A DNA stretch of 58,084 bases from an uncultured Oscillospiraceae bacterium (GTDB taxonomy: Bacteria; Bacillota; Clostridia; Oscillospirales; Oscillospiraceae), in NCBI GenBank assembly GCA_947631595.1, contig CANRLZ010000006.1:1-58084 (forward strand), in the 5' to 3' direction. The stretch's first letter is position 1. The number at the start of each line of letters is the position of its first letter. The position numbers and the translations under genes are program-made. Positions 49,034 to 58,048 of the stretch are shown one piece after another. The notes under the pieces are model-generated. The model worked only from the letters and a program-made list of their open reading frames with translations, was not told the DNA's origin and ran no database searches.

Positions 49034-49111
49034 AAATCGGGTCTCTGGGGATGATATTACCATAACCGGCGGAAGAAATCAAGAGAAATTTGCGCCTCGG
49101 AGGGAAATGGC

Positions 49112-49140
49112 TTGCCCCAGGGGGCGTTTTTTGGTATGAT
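49112..49140 (+). promoter_or_regulatory. Promoter of the acetyltransferase gene
   Basis: TTGCCC and TATGAT with a 17-bp spacer, about 34 bp before the GTG start. Confidence 0.6.
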
Positions 49141-49173
49141 GGGGGAGAAAATTCTGCGTGGGGGGAATGTCCC

Positions 49174-49695
49174 GTGATCCGTCCGGCGGAGGCTGACGAC
49201 CTGGCGGCCGTCAGCGCCATCTACGAGCGCATCCACGACGCCATCGAGGCCGGCAGCCTCGACCCCGGCTGGGTGCGGGGGGTCTACCCCGTTCCGGCCA
49301 CGGCCCAGGCCGCTCTGGATCGGGGCGACCTGTTCGTGCTGGAGGACGGCGGCAATATCGTGGCCGCCGGGGTGCTGAACCAAATTCAGGTCCCGGAGTA
49401 CGCCCAGGGCGACTGGGCGGACGACCCGCCGCCGGAGGAGGTCATGGTGCTGCACACCCTGGTGGTAGACCCCCCGGCCCAGCGCCGGGGGTACGGGAGG
49501 GCATTTCTGGCCTACTACGAGGACTACGCCCGCGCCCACGGCTGCCGCTATCTGCGCATGGACACCAACCGGCGCAACCAGGCGGCCTTAAACCTGTACA
49601 CCCGCCTGGGCTTCCGCCGGGCGGGGGTGGTGCCCTGCATCTTCGAGGGCATCGAGGGCGTGCGGCTCCAATGTCTGGAAAAACGGCTGTGGTAA
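49174..49695 (+). CDS. GNAT-family N-acetyltransferase
   Basis: 173 residues from the GTG at 49174, after GGGGGG; it begins IRPAEADDLAAVSAIYERIHDAI as GNAT domains do. The acetyl-CoA loop is VVDPPAQRRGYGRAFLAYYEDYARAHG (motif A, R/Q-x-x-G-x-G/A), followed by LRMDTNRRNQAALNLYTRLGFRRAG (motif B). Substrate not predictable. First host gene right of the prophage, with its own promoter and terminator. Confidence 0.85.
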   Translation: MIRPAEADDLAAVSAIYERIHDAIEAGSLDPGWVRGVYPVPATAQAALDRGDLFVLEDGGNIVAAGVLNQIQVPEYAQGDWADDPPPEEVMVLHTLVVDPPAQRRGYGRAFLAYYEDYARAHGCRYLRMDTNRRNQAALNLYTRLGFRRAGVVPCIFEGIEGVRLQCLEKRLW

Positions 49696-49698
49696 AGG

Positions 49699-49729
49699 AA
49701 GGGCCGCCCGGCTTTGCCGGGCGGCCCTT
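49699..49729. terminator. Terminator after the acetyltransferase gene
   Basis: AAGGGCCGCCCGGC/GCCGGGCGGCCCTT with a TTT loop. A related hairpin with similar arms, at 49937-49965, follows clpB. Confidence 0.75.
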
Positions 49730-49734
49730 GAGAC

Positions 49735-49767
49735 TGTCAAAGAAGCGGCAGGGCCGCTTCTTTGACA
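49735..49767. repeat. Perfect 14-bp inverted repeat followed by T-run
   Basis: TGTCAAAGAAGCGG and CCGCTTCTTTGACA around CAGGG, then TTTTTT. May be a second terminator or a short mobile repeat. Confidence 0.6.
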
Positions 49768-49768
49768 T

Positions 49769-49936
49769 TTTTTACGGCCCGCTGCAGCGCACTCCCCGGC
49801 CGCCGCGAGGGCGGCCGACTCGCACGTTTGCGGGCCGAGATGTATTTTTTCCGACGTACACGCCGCCGGAAAAAATTTCTTATGAGTCTTTCGCGCCCTG
49901 CGGCGCGAAACTCTGCGAGGCTTTTTGACAAGCTGT
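49769..49936. other. Intergenic stretch without a gene
   Basis: About 170 bp between two hairpins. It contains imperfect inverted repeats (ATTTTTTCCG/CCGGAAAAAAT near 49845-49878 and GCGCCCTGCGGCGC near 49890). Short open frames on both strands show no coding features. Confidence 0.5.
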
Positions 49937-49965
49937 AGGGCCGTCCGGCAAAGCCGGACGGCCCT
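49937..49965. terminator. Terminator after clpB
   Basis: AGGGCCGTCCGGC/GCCGGACGGCCCT with AAA/TTT loop, 7 bp from the clpB stop. Confidence 0.75.
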
Positions 49966-49971
49966 TCTCGT

Positions 49972-52566
49972 TTACTTGATAAGGAGGTCGTCTCCCTCCA
50001 CGTCCAGGGTGAGGGTCTGGCCCGGCTCCACCGAGCCGGCGATGATTTGGCGGGAGAGCAGGGTCTCTACGTTGTGCTGGAGGTAGCGGCGCAGGGGCCG
50101 GGCGCCGTAGAGGGGGTCGTAGGCGTGGTCCAGAATGTAGTCCTTGGCCGCCGCCGTGGCCTCCAGGCGCAGCTCCTTGTCCGCCAGGCGCTGGTTGAGC
50201 CGCTCCAGCATCAGGTCGATGATGTGGGTGACGTTGTCCCGTGTCAGCGGCTTGAAGGTGACGATCTCGTCCAGGCGGTTCAAAAACTCCGGCCGGAAGG
50301 AGCGGCGCAGCAGCGCGTCCACCTCCTCCCGCGCCTGGGCGGAGATCTCCCCGTCCGCCCCGATGCCGTCCAGCAAAATCTGGCTGCCCAGGTTGGAGGT
50401 GAGGATGAGGACGGTATTCTTGAAGTCCACCGTCCGGCCCTGGGAGTCGGTGACCCGGCCGTCGTCCAGAATTTGCAAAAGCACGTTGAACACGTCCGGG
50501 TGGGCTTTCTCCACCTCGTCGAAGAGGATGACAGAGTAGGGGGCGCGGCGCACCGCCTCGGTGAGCTGGCCGCCCTCCTCGTAGCCCACATACCCCGGAG
50601 GCGCCCCGATGAGGCGGGAGACGGAGAACTTCTCCATGTACTCGCTCATGTCGATGCGCACCAGGTTCCGCTCGCTGTCAAAGAGGGCGGCGGCCAGGGT
50701 CTTGGCCAGCTCCGTCTTGCCCACGCCGGTGGGGCCAAGGAAGAGGAAGGAGCCGATGGGGCGGTTGGGGTCGGCGATGCCGGCCCTGGAGCGGAGGATG
50801 GCCTCGCTCACCCGGCGGACGCCGTCGTCCTGACCCACCACGCGCCTGTGGAGGATGTCCTCCAGTTGCAGGAGCTTCTCCCGCTCGCCCTCCATGAGCC
50901 GGGCCACGGGGATGCCGGTCCAGCGCTCCACCACACGGGCGATCTCCTCGTCGGTGACCCGGGAGCGGAGGAGGTTTTCCTCCCGCCGGGCGCTGTTTTG
51001 CGCCTCCTCTGCCTCGATGGCTTTTTGCAGGTCGGGGATGGTGCCGTACTTGAGCTGGGCGGCCTTTTCCAGGTCGTACTCCCGCTGGGCGCGCTCCAGG
51101 GCGGCGTTGGCCTCGTCCAGGTCGGCCCGGAGCTGCTGGACCTTGCCGATGGCGGCCTTCTCGTTCTCCCAGCGGGCTTTTTTCTCGTCGAAGTCGGCGC
51201 ACAGCTCCGCCAGCTCCCGGCGGACTTCCTCCAGGTGGCTCTGGGCGGACTTGTCCGTCTCCTTCTTCAGCGCCTGCTCCTCGATCTCCAGCTGGATGAT
51301 CTTCCGGCTCACCACGTCCAGCTCGGTGGGCATGGAGTCCATCTCCGTGCGGATGAGGGCGCAGGCCTCGTCCACCAGGTCGATGGCCTTGTCCGGGAGG
51401 AAGCGGTCGGTGATATAGCGGTTGGAGAGGGTGGCCGCGGCGATGAGGGCGCTGTCGGCGATCTTGACCCCGTGGAACAGCTCGTAGCGCTCCTTCAGCC
51501 CCCGGAGGATGGCGATGGCGTCCTCCACCGTAGGCTCCCCCACCAGCACGCTCTGGAACCGCCGCTCCAGGGCGGCGTCCTTTTCGATGTACTGCCGGTA
51601 CTCGTCCAGGGTGGTGGCGCCGATGCAGTGGAGTTCCCCACGGGCCAGCATGGGCTTGAGGAGGTTGCCCGCGTCCATGCTCCCCTCCGTCCTGCCGGCG
51701 CCCACGATGGTGTGCAGCTCGTCGATGAACAGCAGGATGCGCCCCTCGGAGCGGCGCACCTCCCCCAGGACGGCCTTCAGCCGCTCCTCGAACTCCCCCC
51801 GGTACTTGGCCCCGGCGATGAGGGCGCCCATGTCCAGGGAGAACACCGTCTTGTCCTTCAGCCCGGCGGGCACGTCCCCCCGGACGATGCGCTGGGCCAG
51901 ACCCTCCACGATGGCGGTCTTGCCCACCCCCGGTTCGCCGATGAGGACGGGGTTATTTTTGCTCTTCCGGGAGAGGATGCGGATGACGTTGCGAATTTCG
52001 TCGTCCCGGCCGATCACCGGGTCCAGTTTCCCCTGCCGGGCCAGCTCCACCAGGTCGGAGCCGTACTTCTTCAGGGCGTCGTAGGTCTCCTCCGGGTTGT
52101 CGGAGGTCACCCGCTGGTTGCCCCGGACGGCGGAGAGCGCCTGCAAAACGCCCTCCTTGGTGACGTTGTAGGTCTGGAAGAGCTGGGCGAGGGGCTTTTC
52201 CGCCCGCTCCAGCAATCCCAGGAGCAGATGCTCCACCGAGACGTACTCGTCGCCCATGGCCTTGGCCTGGTCCTGGGCGGCGTTCAGGGCGGCGTCCAGG
52301 CCGGGGGTGATGTAGACCTTCCCCGCCTCCCGGCCTGGGCCGGAGACCTTGGGGAGGTCGTCCACCAGCTTGTCCGCCGCCGCCTGGAAACTGGGCAGGG
52401 TCAGGCCCATGCGGGTCAGAAGCTGGGGGATCAGCCCCGTCTCGTCGGCCAGCAGGGCCGAGAGGAGATGGGACTGGTCGATCTGTTGGTTGCCGTGGCG
52501 CTGGGCCAGGTCTTGGGCGGCCTGGACGGCGGCCAGGGACTTTTGGGTGAACGTCTGCATATCCAT
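49972..52566 (-). CDS. clpB: ATP-dependent disaggregase ClpB
   Basis: 864 residues from the ATG at 52566 (AGGAGGGGTGG upstream). The N domain ([20 protein letters not shown]) is followed by AAA-1 with [13 protein letters not shown] near residue 209 and the Walker B FIDELHT. A long coiled-coil middle domain (near 410-520, [20 protein letters not shown]) separates it from AAA-2 with [10 protein letters not shown] and [13 protein letters not shown]. It threads and rescues aggregated proteins with DnaK after heat stress. Longer starts upstream overlap the CIRCE operator and are rejected. Confidence 0.97.
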   Translation of the reverse strand: MDMQTFTQKSLAAVQAAQDLAQRHGNQQIDQSHLLSALLADETGLIPQLLTRMGLTLPSFQAAADKLVDDLPKVSGPGREAGKVYITPGLDAALNAAQDQAKAMGDEYVSVEHLLLGLLERAEKPLAQLFQTYNVTKEGVLQALSAVRGNQRVTSDNPEETYDALKKYGSDLVELARQGKLDPVIGRDDEIRNVIRILSRKSKNNPVLIGEPGVGKTAIVEGLAQRIVRGDVPAGLKDKTVFSLDMGALIAGAKYRGEFEERLKAVLGEVRRSEGRILLFIDELHTIVGAGRTEGSMDAGNLLKPMLARGELHCIGATTLDEYRQYIEKDAALERRFQSVLVGEPTVEDAIAILRGLKERYELFHGVKIADSALIAAATLSNRYITDRFLPDKAIDLVDEACALIRTEMDSMPTELDVVSRKIIQLEIEEQALKKETDKSAQSHLEEVRRELAELCADFDEKKARWENEKAAIGKVQQLRADLDEANAALERAQREYDLEKAAQLKYGTIPDLQKAIEAEEAQNSARREENLLRSRVTDEEIARVVERWTGIPVARLMEGEREKLLQLEDILHRRVVGQDDGVRRVSEAILRSRAGIADPNRPIGSFLFLGPTGVGKTELAKTLAAALFDSERNLVRIDMSEYMEKFSVSRLIGAPPGYVGYEEGGQLTEAVRRAPYSVILFDEVEKAHPDVFNVLLQILDDGRVTDSQGRTVDFKNTVLILTSNLGSQILLDGIGADGEISAQAREEVDALLRRSFRPEFLNRLDEIVTFKPLTRDNVTHIIDLMLERLNQRLADKELRLEATAAAKDYILDHAYDPLYGARPLRRYLQHNVETLLSRQIIAGSVEPGQTLTLDVEGDDLLIK

Positions 52567-52640
52567 GATCCACCCCTCCTTTCTTTTCCCGCTCAGTATA
52601 GCCTTTTCTCCCCCGGAAAAGATGAACTGGGTGTAAACTT

Positions 52641-52667
52641 TTAGCACTCTCATGTTTAGAGTGCTAA
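52641..52667. promoter_or_regulatory. CIRCE operator (HrcA site)
   Basis: TTAGCACTC, nine bases, GAGTGCTAA: a perfect CIRCE element 75 bp upstream of clpB. HrcA repressor should bind it, so clpB is a class I heat-shock gene here. It also lies about 40 bp before the divergent promoter. Confidence 0.95.
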
Positions 52668-52683
52668 ATTTTCGTTCTCCCCG

Positions 52684-52712
52684 TTGCGGCGGGGCGAAAA
52701 GAGAGGTATAAT
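52684..52712 (+). promoter_or_regulatory. Promoter of the aminotransferase gene
   Basis: TTGCGG and TATAAT with a 17-bp spacer, 38 bp before the ATG. Confidence 0.65.
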
Positions 52713-52750
52713 GACAGCAGAAATTCCTCTTTGGGAAGGACGGGATCACC

Positions 52751-53944
52751 ATGGTATCACAGCGCTGTTACGGCCTGGGCACCGCCCGGTCGGTCATTCG
52801 AGAGCTGTTTGAGTACGGGAACCAACGCGCCCGCGAAGTCGGGCCGGACAAGGTGTACGACTTCTCCCTGGGCAACCCCAGCGTGGCGCCCCCCAGGGAG
52901 GCGCTGGACGAGCTGGAACGGCTCATCCGGGAGTCCGACCCCCTCCAGCTCCACGGCTACACCTCCGCCCAGGGCGACCTCGCCGTGCGGGAGCGGCTGG
53001 CCGCCAGCCTGGCCAAGCGCTTCGGCCACGGCTATGGCCCGGACGACCTCTACCTCACCGTGGGGGCTGCCGCCGCGCTGTGCTGCGTCTTCCACGCCCT
53101 CACCGAGGCGCCGGGGGATGAATTCCTGGTCTTTGCACCCTACTTCCCCGAGTACAAGGTCTTCATCGAAGGCGCGGGGGCCAAGGCGGTGATCCTGCCC
53201 CCCCATGTGCCCGATTTCCAGATCGACCTGGCCGCGGTGGAGGCCGCCATCACCCCCCGCACCAAGGGCGTGCTCATCAACTCCCCCAACAACCCCGCCG
53301 GGGTGGTCTACACCCCCCAGACCCTCCAGGGGCTGGGAGAACTGCTGCGCCGGAAGTCGGAGGAGCTGGGCCGGCCCATCTTCCTCATCTCCGACGAACC
53401 ATACCGGGAGATCGTCTACGACGGCGGCCTCACCCCCTGGGCGCCCGACTTCTACGGCGACACCATCGTGTGCTACTCCTACTCCAAATCCCTCTCCCTC
53501 CCCGGAGAGCGGCTGGGGTATGTGCTGGTGGGGCCGGAGGTGGAACACGGCCGGGAGGTCTACGCCGCCGTGGCTGGCGCCGGGCGGACGCTGGGGTATG
53601 TGAACGCCCCCAGCCTCTTCCAGCGCGTCTGCGCCGCCTGCGACGGGTACACCGCCGACCTCTCCGTCTACGCCGCCAACCGCGCCCTGCTCACCGACGG
53701 CCTGGGCGCGCTGGGGTACGACACCTCCCTGCCCCCCGCCGGGACGTTCTACTACTTCCTGCCCACCTTGGAGCCGGACGATGTGGCGTTCTGCGAAAAG
53801 GCCAAGGCCCTGGACCTGCTGCTGGTGCCCGGCTCCGGCTTCGGCGCGCCGGGGTACGCCCGCATCTCCTTCTGCGTGCCCACCCGGCGCGTCCAGGACG
53901 CGCTGGCGGTCTTCGGCGAACTCGCCCGGCAGTACGGGGGGTGA
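52751..53944 (+). CDS. PLP-dependent aminotransferase, class I/II
   Basis: 397 residues, ATG after GGGAAGGACGGG. It has the fold-type I pattern: YTSAQGDLAVRERLA, LTVGAAAALCCVFHAL, INSPNNPAGVVY, ISDEPYREIVY with the cofactor Asp, and SYSKSLSLPGERLGY with the Schiff-base Lys. VPGSGFGAPGYARISFC holds the carboxylate-binding Arg. These fit aspartate/aromatic-type aminotransferases. The amino-acid substrate cannot be told. Confidence 0.9.
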   Translation: MVSQRCYGLGTARSVIRELFEYGNQRAREVGPDKVYDFSLGNPSVAPPREALDELERLIRESDPLQLHGYTSAQGDLAVRERLAASLAKRFGHGYGPDDLYLTVGAAAALCCVFHALTEAPGDEFLVFAPYFPEYKVFIEGAGAKAVILPPHVPDFQIDLAAVEAAITPRTKGVLINSPNNPAGVVYTPQTLQGLGELLRRKSEELGRPIFLISDEPYREIVYDGGLTPWAPDFYGDTIVCYSYSKSLSLPGERLGYVLVGPEVEHGREVYAAVAGAGRTLGYVNAPSLFQRVCAACDGYTADLSVYAANRALLTDGLGALGYDTSLPPAGTFYYFLPTLEPDDVAFCEKAKALDLLLVPGSGFGAPGYARISFCVPTRRVQDALAVFGELARQYGG

Positions 53945-53950
53945 ACGGCC

Positions 53951-54667
53951 GTGTTTGAGGGCTTCTCCCCCGCCACCTTCGACTTCCTCTGGGGCATCGC
54001 CCTAAACAACGAGCGGGTCTGGTTCAACGCCCACCGGGAGGACTATCAAAATCACCTGGCCAAGCCCATGAAGGCCCTGGCCGACCAGGTCTTTGACGAA
54101 CTCACCCACCGCTGTCCGGGCCGGGATCTCTTCTGCAAGGTGGCGCGTATCTACAAGGACGCCCGGCGGTACCGGGGCATCGAATTTTACAAGACCAGCC
54201 TGTGGTTCTCCATCCTCCCCCCGGCGGAGGGCTGGCAGGACGCCCCAGGGTTCTGGTTCGAGGTCTCCCGGGAGAGCTGGAGCTACGGCCTGGGCATCTA
54301 TCAGCCCAAGGCGGCCACCATGGCCCGGCACCGGGCGAAGATCGACAGCGCCCCCGCCCAGCTCGCCAAGCTCAACGCCAAGCTCCTGAGGCAGGGGGAA
54401 TTTTTCCTGGACGGCCAACACTACGCCCGCTTCAAGCCCGGCGCGCCGCCGGACCTGGCGGGGTGGTACAACCTGAAGGACTTTTCCATCCTCCACGACG
54501 ACAACGACCCGGCCCAGACCTACGACGGCCCGGCGCTGGTGCGGCGGCTGGTGGACGGCTTCGCCTTCCTCATGCCCTTCTACGACTATTTCTACCCCCT
54601 CAGCGAGGCGGGGCAGGCCGGGCTGGGCCTGCCCTCCCACCCCGCTTCCCCGGCAAAACCTTCCTGA
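53951..54667 (+). CDS. DUF2461 family protein
   Basis: 238 residues from a GTG 6 bp after the aminotransferase stop. TFDFLWGIALNNERVWFNAHREDYQNHLA and KVARIYKDARRYRGIEFYKTSLW, then LGIYQPKAATMARHR are characteristic of the DUF2461/YcjX-like family of unknown function found widely in bacteria. Ends with a short Ser/Pro tail. Confidence 0.85.
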   Translation: MFEGFSPATFDFLWGIALNNERVWFNAHREDYQNHLAKPMKALADQVFDELTHRCPGRDLFCKVARIYKDARRYRGIEFYKTSLWFSILPPAEGWQDAPGFWFEVSRESWSYGLGIYQPKAATMARHRAKIDSAPAQLAKLNAKLLRQGEFFLDGQHYARFKPGAPPDLAGWYNLKDFSILHDDNDPAQTYDGPALVRRLVDGFAFLMPFYDYFYPLSEAGQAGLGLPSHPASPAKPS

Positions 54668-54726
54668 TTAGATCGCCCGTCCCGGCGGACACACTAGCCT
54701 CAACGAAATGGTGAGGAGGTGCGCCC

Positions 54727-55458
54727 GTGGCCCGGAACGCCCTGCCCCCGGTCTGGCTGCTGCTGGTCCTGGGGCTTTTGCTCTTCTTCCTGGCGCCCAA
54801 GCCGCCCCAGGTCGCCCCGGCGGACGGCGTCCAGCCGGTGGAGGAGCCGCCAAAGCTGGTGGCCCTCACCTTCGACGACGGCCCAAAGCCCCGGACCACC
54901 CCGCGGCTTTTGGAGGGGCTGGATCAGCGGGGGGTGAAGGCCACCTTCTTCCTCATCGGCGCCCAGGCGGAGGAGTATCCGGAGCTGGTGGAGCAGATGG
55001 CCCGGAGCGGCCACCAGATCGGCATCCACACCTACGACCACGTGTTCCTCACCGGCCTGAACCAGGCGGACTTTGACGCCCAGGTCGGCCGCACCCGGCA
55101 GGTGCTCACCGATCTGCTGGGCGAGGCCGACTTCCCCCTGCGCCCGCCCTACGGCGCGGTGGACGACGGCGTGAAGCGCCGGGCAAACGCCCCGCTCATC
55201 CTCTGGTCGGTGGACCCGGAGGACTGGTCAGACCGAAACACCCAGCGGGTGGTGGCCCACATCGTCTCCAACGTCCGGGACGGGGATATCATCCTCCTCC
55301 ACGACATCTACCCCGAGAGCGTGGACGCCGCCTTGCAGGTCATCGATCAGCTCCACCGGGCGGGTTACGCCTTCGTCACCGTGGACGAGCTGTTCGCCGC
55401 CCGGGGGGAGGAGTTGGAGCCGGGGGCGGTCTACCGCCGGTGCCCGCCGGGGGATTGA
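54727..55458 (+). CDS. Polysaccharide deacetylase, membrane-anchored
   Basis: 243 residues from the GTG after GAGGAGGTGCG. An N-terminal transmembrane anchor (PVWLLLVLGLLLFFLAP) is followed by the NodB domain: LTFDDGPKP (motif 1, catalytic Asp), GIHTYDHVF (motif 2, H-x3-H), RPPYGAVDD (motif 3), LWSVDPEDW (motif 4) and IILLHDIY (motif 5). It faces outward and likely N-deacetylates peptidoglycan or another GlcNAc polymer. Confidence 0.92.
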   Translation: MARNALPPVWLLLVLGLLLFFLAPKPPQVAPADGVQPVEEPPKLVALTFDDGPKPRTTPRLLEGLDQRGVKATFFLIGAQAEEYPELVEQMARSGHQIGIHTYDHVFLTGLNQADFDAQVGRTRQVLTDLLGEADFPLRPPYGAVDDGVKRRANAPLILWSVDPEDWSDRNTQRVVAHIVSNVRDGDIILLHDIYPESVDAALQVIDQLHRAGYAFVTVDELFAARGEELEPGAVYRRCPPGD

Positions 55459-55537
55459 CAATATTTGGTTATTTCTCTTTCATCGTATCAAACAAAAGGG
55501 ATGTTCCCCCATTCAAAAAAATTTACGTTGTTATTTC

Positions 55538-55566
55538 TTGCTTATTTTTAAAAAATGTGGTATACT
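55538..55566 (+). promoter_or_regulatory. Promoter of carD
   Basis: TTGCTT and TATACT with a 17-bp A+T-rich spacer, in an A+T-rich 150-bp gap before the gene. Confidence 0.7.
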
Positions 55567-55613
55567 TGTCCTGGGAGAAATGTATCCATCGTGTTTCCGG
55601 GAGGAGGGATATC

Positions 55614-56093
55614 ATGTTTGCCGTGGGAGATAAGATCGTCCACCCCATGCACGGCGCCGGGGTGGTGGACTCCATTGTGACCAAAAAGGTCAGCGGGGTC
55701 ACCCGGGAATACTATATCCTCAAACTCCCTGTGGGTGGCATGGTGGTGATGATCCCCACCGCCAACTCCCAGGAGATCGGCGTGCGCCCGGTGATGGACG
55801 CGGCCAGCGCGGACGCGGTAATCGCCGCCATCCCCGGTCTCCAGGTGGACATGACCCCCGGCTGGAACCAGCGCTACCGGGAGAACATGGTGCGCCTCAA
55901 GAGCGGCGACCTCTTAGAGGTGGCCACGGTGGTGAAGGGTCTCTCCCGCCGGGATGAGGCGCGCGGTCTCTCCACCGGGGAGCGCAAGATGCTCCACACC
56001 GCCCGGCAGATCCTCCTGTCCGAGCTGGTTTTGGCCCAGGGTTCCGACTACGAGGAGATGGAGCGCCGGGTGAACCAGGCGCTGAATACATAA
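55614..56093 (+). CDS. carD: CarD-family transcriptional regulator
   Basis: 159 residues, ATG at 55614 after GAGGAGGG. FAVGDKIVHPMHGAGVVDSI is the Tudor-like RNA polymerase-interacting domain (CarD/TRCF-RID), and the helical C-terminal half (NMVRLKSGDLLEVATVVKGLSRRD, then ERKMLHTARQILLSELVLAQG) binds upstream DNA. It stabilises open complexes at promoters, notably for rRNA. Located before ispD-ispF as in many Firmicutes. Confidence 0.9.
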   Translation: MFAVGDKIVHPMHGAGVVDSIVTKKVSGVTREYYILKLPVGGMVVMIPTANSQEIGVRPVMDAASADAVIAAIPGLQVDMTPGWNQRYRENMVRLKSGDLLEVATVVKGLSRRDEARGLSTGERKMLHTARQILLSELVLAQGSDYEEMERRVNQALNT

Positions 56094-56097
56094 CTTC

Positions 56098-56127
56098 AAA
56101 AAAGGAGCCGGCGGCGGCTCCTTTTTT
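56098..56127 (+). terminator. Terminator between carD and ispD
   Basis: AAAAAAGGAGCCG/CGGCTCCTTTTTT with a GCGG loop, 5 bp after the carD stop. It may reduce but not exclude readthrough to ispD. Confidence 0.8.
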
Positions 56128-56147
56128 GGGGGAAGAAGGGTTTTCTC

Positions 56148-56876
56148 ATGCTGTTTTTCCGAAAAAAGCGGAAGGGCGGCTGCGCCGGGCCGTACTGCGC
56201 CTGCGTGGTGGCCGCCGCCGGGTCCTCCCGGCGGATGGAGGGCGCGGACAAGCTCCTGGCCGACCTGGGCGGCCAGCCGGTGCTCCTGCGCACCCTCCGG
56301 GCGCTCCAGGACAGCCCCTGCATCCAGGAGATCCTGGTGGTCACCCGGAGCGAGCTGCTGGTGACCATCGGCGACCTGTGCCAGCAAAACGGCCTGACCA
56401 AGGTCACCCAGGTACTCTTGGGGGGCGAGAGCCGGCTGGAGTCTGTGTATAAGGGCGTCAGCCAGGTGTCCGCCAAGGCCAAGCTCATCGCCGTGCACGA
56501 CGGGGCGCGACCCCTGGTGAGCCAGGCGGTCATCGCCGACGCCGTGGCCGGGGCACAGCGCTTCCCCGCCGCCGCCCCGGCGGTGCCGGTGAAGGACACG
56601 GTGAAGTCCGTGGAGGGCGATCTGGTCACCGGCACGCCCGACCGGGCGGCGCTGCGGCTCATCCAGACCCCCCAGGTCTTTGACGCGGACCTTTTGAAGG
56701 CCGCCCTCCAGAAGGCCGTGGAGGACGGCGCGGAGGTCACCGACGACTGCGCCGCCGTGGAGCGGCTGGGCGCGGCGGTGCTCCTCACCCAGGGCGAGGA
56801 GCGCAACCTGAAGATCACCACCCCCGCCGACCTGGCGGTGGCGGAGGCCCTGCTGGCCCAGGGCGGGGAGGCGTAG
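56148..56876 (+). CDS. ispD: 2-C-methyl-D-erythritol 4-phosphate cytidylyltransferase
   Basis: 242 residues. The CTP-binding start VVAAAGSSRRMEGADKLL (AAGxGxRM...K) follows a short basic extension (LFFRKKRKGGCAGPYCAC) that is not part of the usual domain. VHDGARPLVS, VPVKDTVK and QTPQVFDADLL are the remaining conserved motifs. It makes CDP-methylerythritol in the MEP isoprenoid pathway. ispF starts 3 bp after the stop. Confidence 0.95.
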   Translation: MLFFRKKRKGGCAGPYCACVVAAAGSSRRMEGADKLLADLGGQPVLLRTLRALQDSPCIQEILVVTRSELLVTIGDLCQQNGLTKVTQVLLGGESRLESVYKGVSQVSAKAKLIAVHDGARPLVSQAVIADAVAGAQRFPAAAPAVPVKDTVKSVEGDLVTGTPDRAALRLIQTPQVFDADLLKAALQKAVEDGAEVTDDCAAVERLGAAVLLTQGEERNLKITTPADLAVAEALLAQGGEA

Positions 56877-56879
56877 GGT

Positions 56880-57353
56880 ATGCGCATGGGACAGGGATAC
56901 GACGTACATCGCCTGGTGGCCGGCCGCCGCCTCATTTTGGGCGGCGTGGACATCCCCTTCGGGATGGGGCTTCTGGGCCACTCGGACGCGGATGTGCTCA
57001 CCCACGCCGTCATGGACGCCCTTCTGGGCGCCGCCGCCCTGGGGGACATCGGCCAGCACTTCCCGGACAGCGACCCCACCTACGCCGGGGCGGACAGCCT
57101 GGCCCTTTTGGAGCGGGTGGCGGCCATTTTGGCGGAGGCGGGCTATCAGGTGGGCAACGTGGACGCCACCGTTCTGGCCCAGGCGCCCAAGCTGGCGCCC
57201 CACATCCCCCAGATGCGCGCCAATCTGGCGCGGGCTATGGGGGTGGAAACTGACCGGGTGAGCGTCAAGGCCACCACCGAAGAGGGTCTGGGCTTTACCG
57301 GCAGCCAGCAAGGCATCGCCGCCCATGCGGTGGCGCTCATTGAAAAACGCTGA
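56880..57353 (+). CDS. ispF: 2-C-methyl-D-erythritol 2,4-cyclodiphosphate synthase
   Basis: 157 residues. GQGYDVHRL (zinc D and H), [27 protein letters not shown] with the third zinc ligand, [13 protein letters not shown], and [15 protein letters not shown] are the family signatures. Makes MEcPP from CDP-ME-2P, two steps after IspD. Confidence 0.96.
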   Translation: MRMGQGYDVHRLVAGRRLILGGVDIPFGMGLLGHSDADVLTHAVMDALLGAAALGDIGQHFPDSDPTYAGADSLALLERVAAILAEAGYQVGNVDATVLAQAPKLAPHIPQMRANLARAMGVETDRVSVKATTEEGLGFTGSQQGIAAHAVALIEKR

Positions 57354-57376
57354 TCTTCACAAAGGAGGAAATAGAC

Positions 57377-57913
57377 ATGAAAGAAGCTGTTTATAAGAAA
57401 TGGTGGTTCTGGGTGGTCCTGGTAGCCCTGCTGGGCGCCATCGGCGCCGGGATCCTGGTCTGCACCAGCAACCGCGACCACGTGACCTCGAAGCAGAAGG
57501 AGGCGCTGGCCAAGACGGAGAACTACCTTCAGGCCATGTCCTTCTCCCACGACGGGATCGTGAGCCAGCTGGAGTACGAGGGCTTCTCCCATGAGGAGGC
57601 CGTCTACGGCGCGGATCACTGCGACGCGGACTGGAACGCCCAGGCGCTGAAAAAGGCGGGGAATTACCTGAACGTGATGCCCTTCTCCCACGACGGTCTG
57701 ATCGGGCAGCTGGAGTACGACGCCTTCACCACCGAACAGGCCACCTACGCCGCGGACAACTGCGGCGCCGACTGGAACGAGCAGGCGGTGCGGAAGGCCA
57801 CCGAGTACCTGGCGGAAGCGACCCTCTCCAAGGACGAGATGATCGCCCAGCTCACCGACGACGGCTTCACCGCCGAGCAGGCCGCCTACGGCGCGGAGCA
57901 AAACGGGCTGTAA
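57377..57913 (+). CDS. Membrane-anchored Ltp-type repeat protein
   Basis: 178 residues, ATG after AAAGGAGG. An N-terminal helix (WWFWVVLVALLGAIGAGILV) is followed by Cys (possible but non-ideal lipobox) and three repeats of about 47 residues, each with a helix pair: FSHDGIVSQLEYEGFSHEEAVYG, FSHDGLIGQLEYDAFTTEQATYA, LSKDEMIAQLTDDGFTAEQAAYG. This is the Ltp/host cell surface-exposed lipoprotein repeat. In phage TP-J34 an Ltp protein blocks DNA entry of other phages. Here the gene is chromosomal, so its role is unknown. Confidence 0.75.
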   Translation: MKEAVYKKWWFWVVLVALLGAIGAGILVCTSNRDHVTSKQKEALAKTENYLQAMSFSHDGIVSQLEYEGFSHEEAVYGADHCDADWNAQALKKAGNYLNVMPFSHDGLIGQLEYDAFTTEQATYAADNCGADWNEQAVRKATEYLAEATLSKDEMIAQLTDDGFTAEQAAYGAEQNGL

Positions 57914-57943
57914 AAGGCGTGCGCCCCAGGCGCGGGTTCGACC

Positions 57944-57990
57944 GCAAAAAATTTTCCGCCGGGCGCGTGTCCTGGCGGAAAATTTTTTGC
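57944..57990. repeat. Long perfect inverted repeat, 17-bp arms
   Basis: GCAAAAAATTTTCCGCC and GGCGGAAAATTTTTTGC around 13 bases. It follows the Ltp-type gene and may act as terminator or as a short palindromic element. Confidence 0.65.
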
Positions 57991-58008
57991 CGGCTAAATT
58001 CCAAAAAA

Positions 58009-58034
58009 GAAAGGGCGGCTTCTGCCGCCCTTTC
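58009..58034. terminator. Terminator between converging genes at window end
   Basis: GAAAGGGCGGC/GCCGCCCTTTC with TTCT loop; A-rich on the left and T/C-rich on the right. Confidence 0.7.
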
Positions 58035-58048
58035 TCTTTCTCATTCTC

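Noticed and set aside
49737-49931. 64-codon open frame between hairpins, minus strand
   Set aside because: Basic low-complexity product overlapping terminator hairpins; no ribosome site.
50047-52644. Long open frame (865 codons) antisense to clpB
   Set aside because: Mirror of the strongly biased clpB codons; no motifs or ribosome site.
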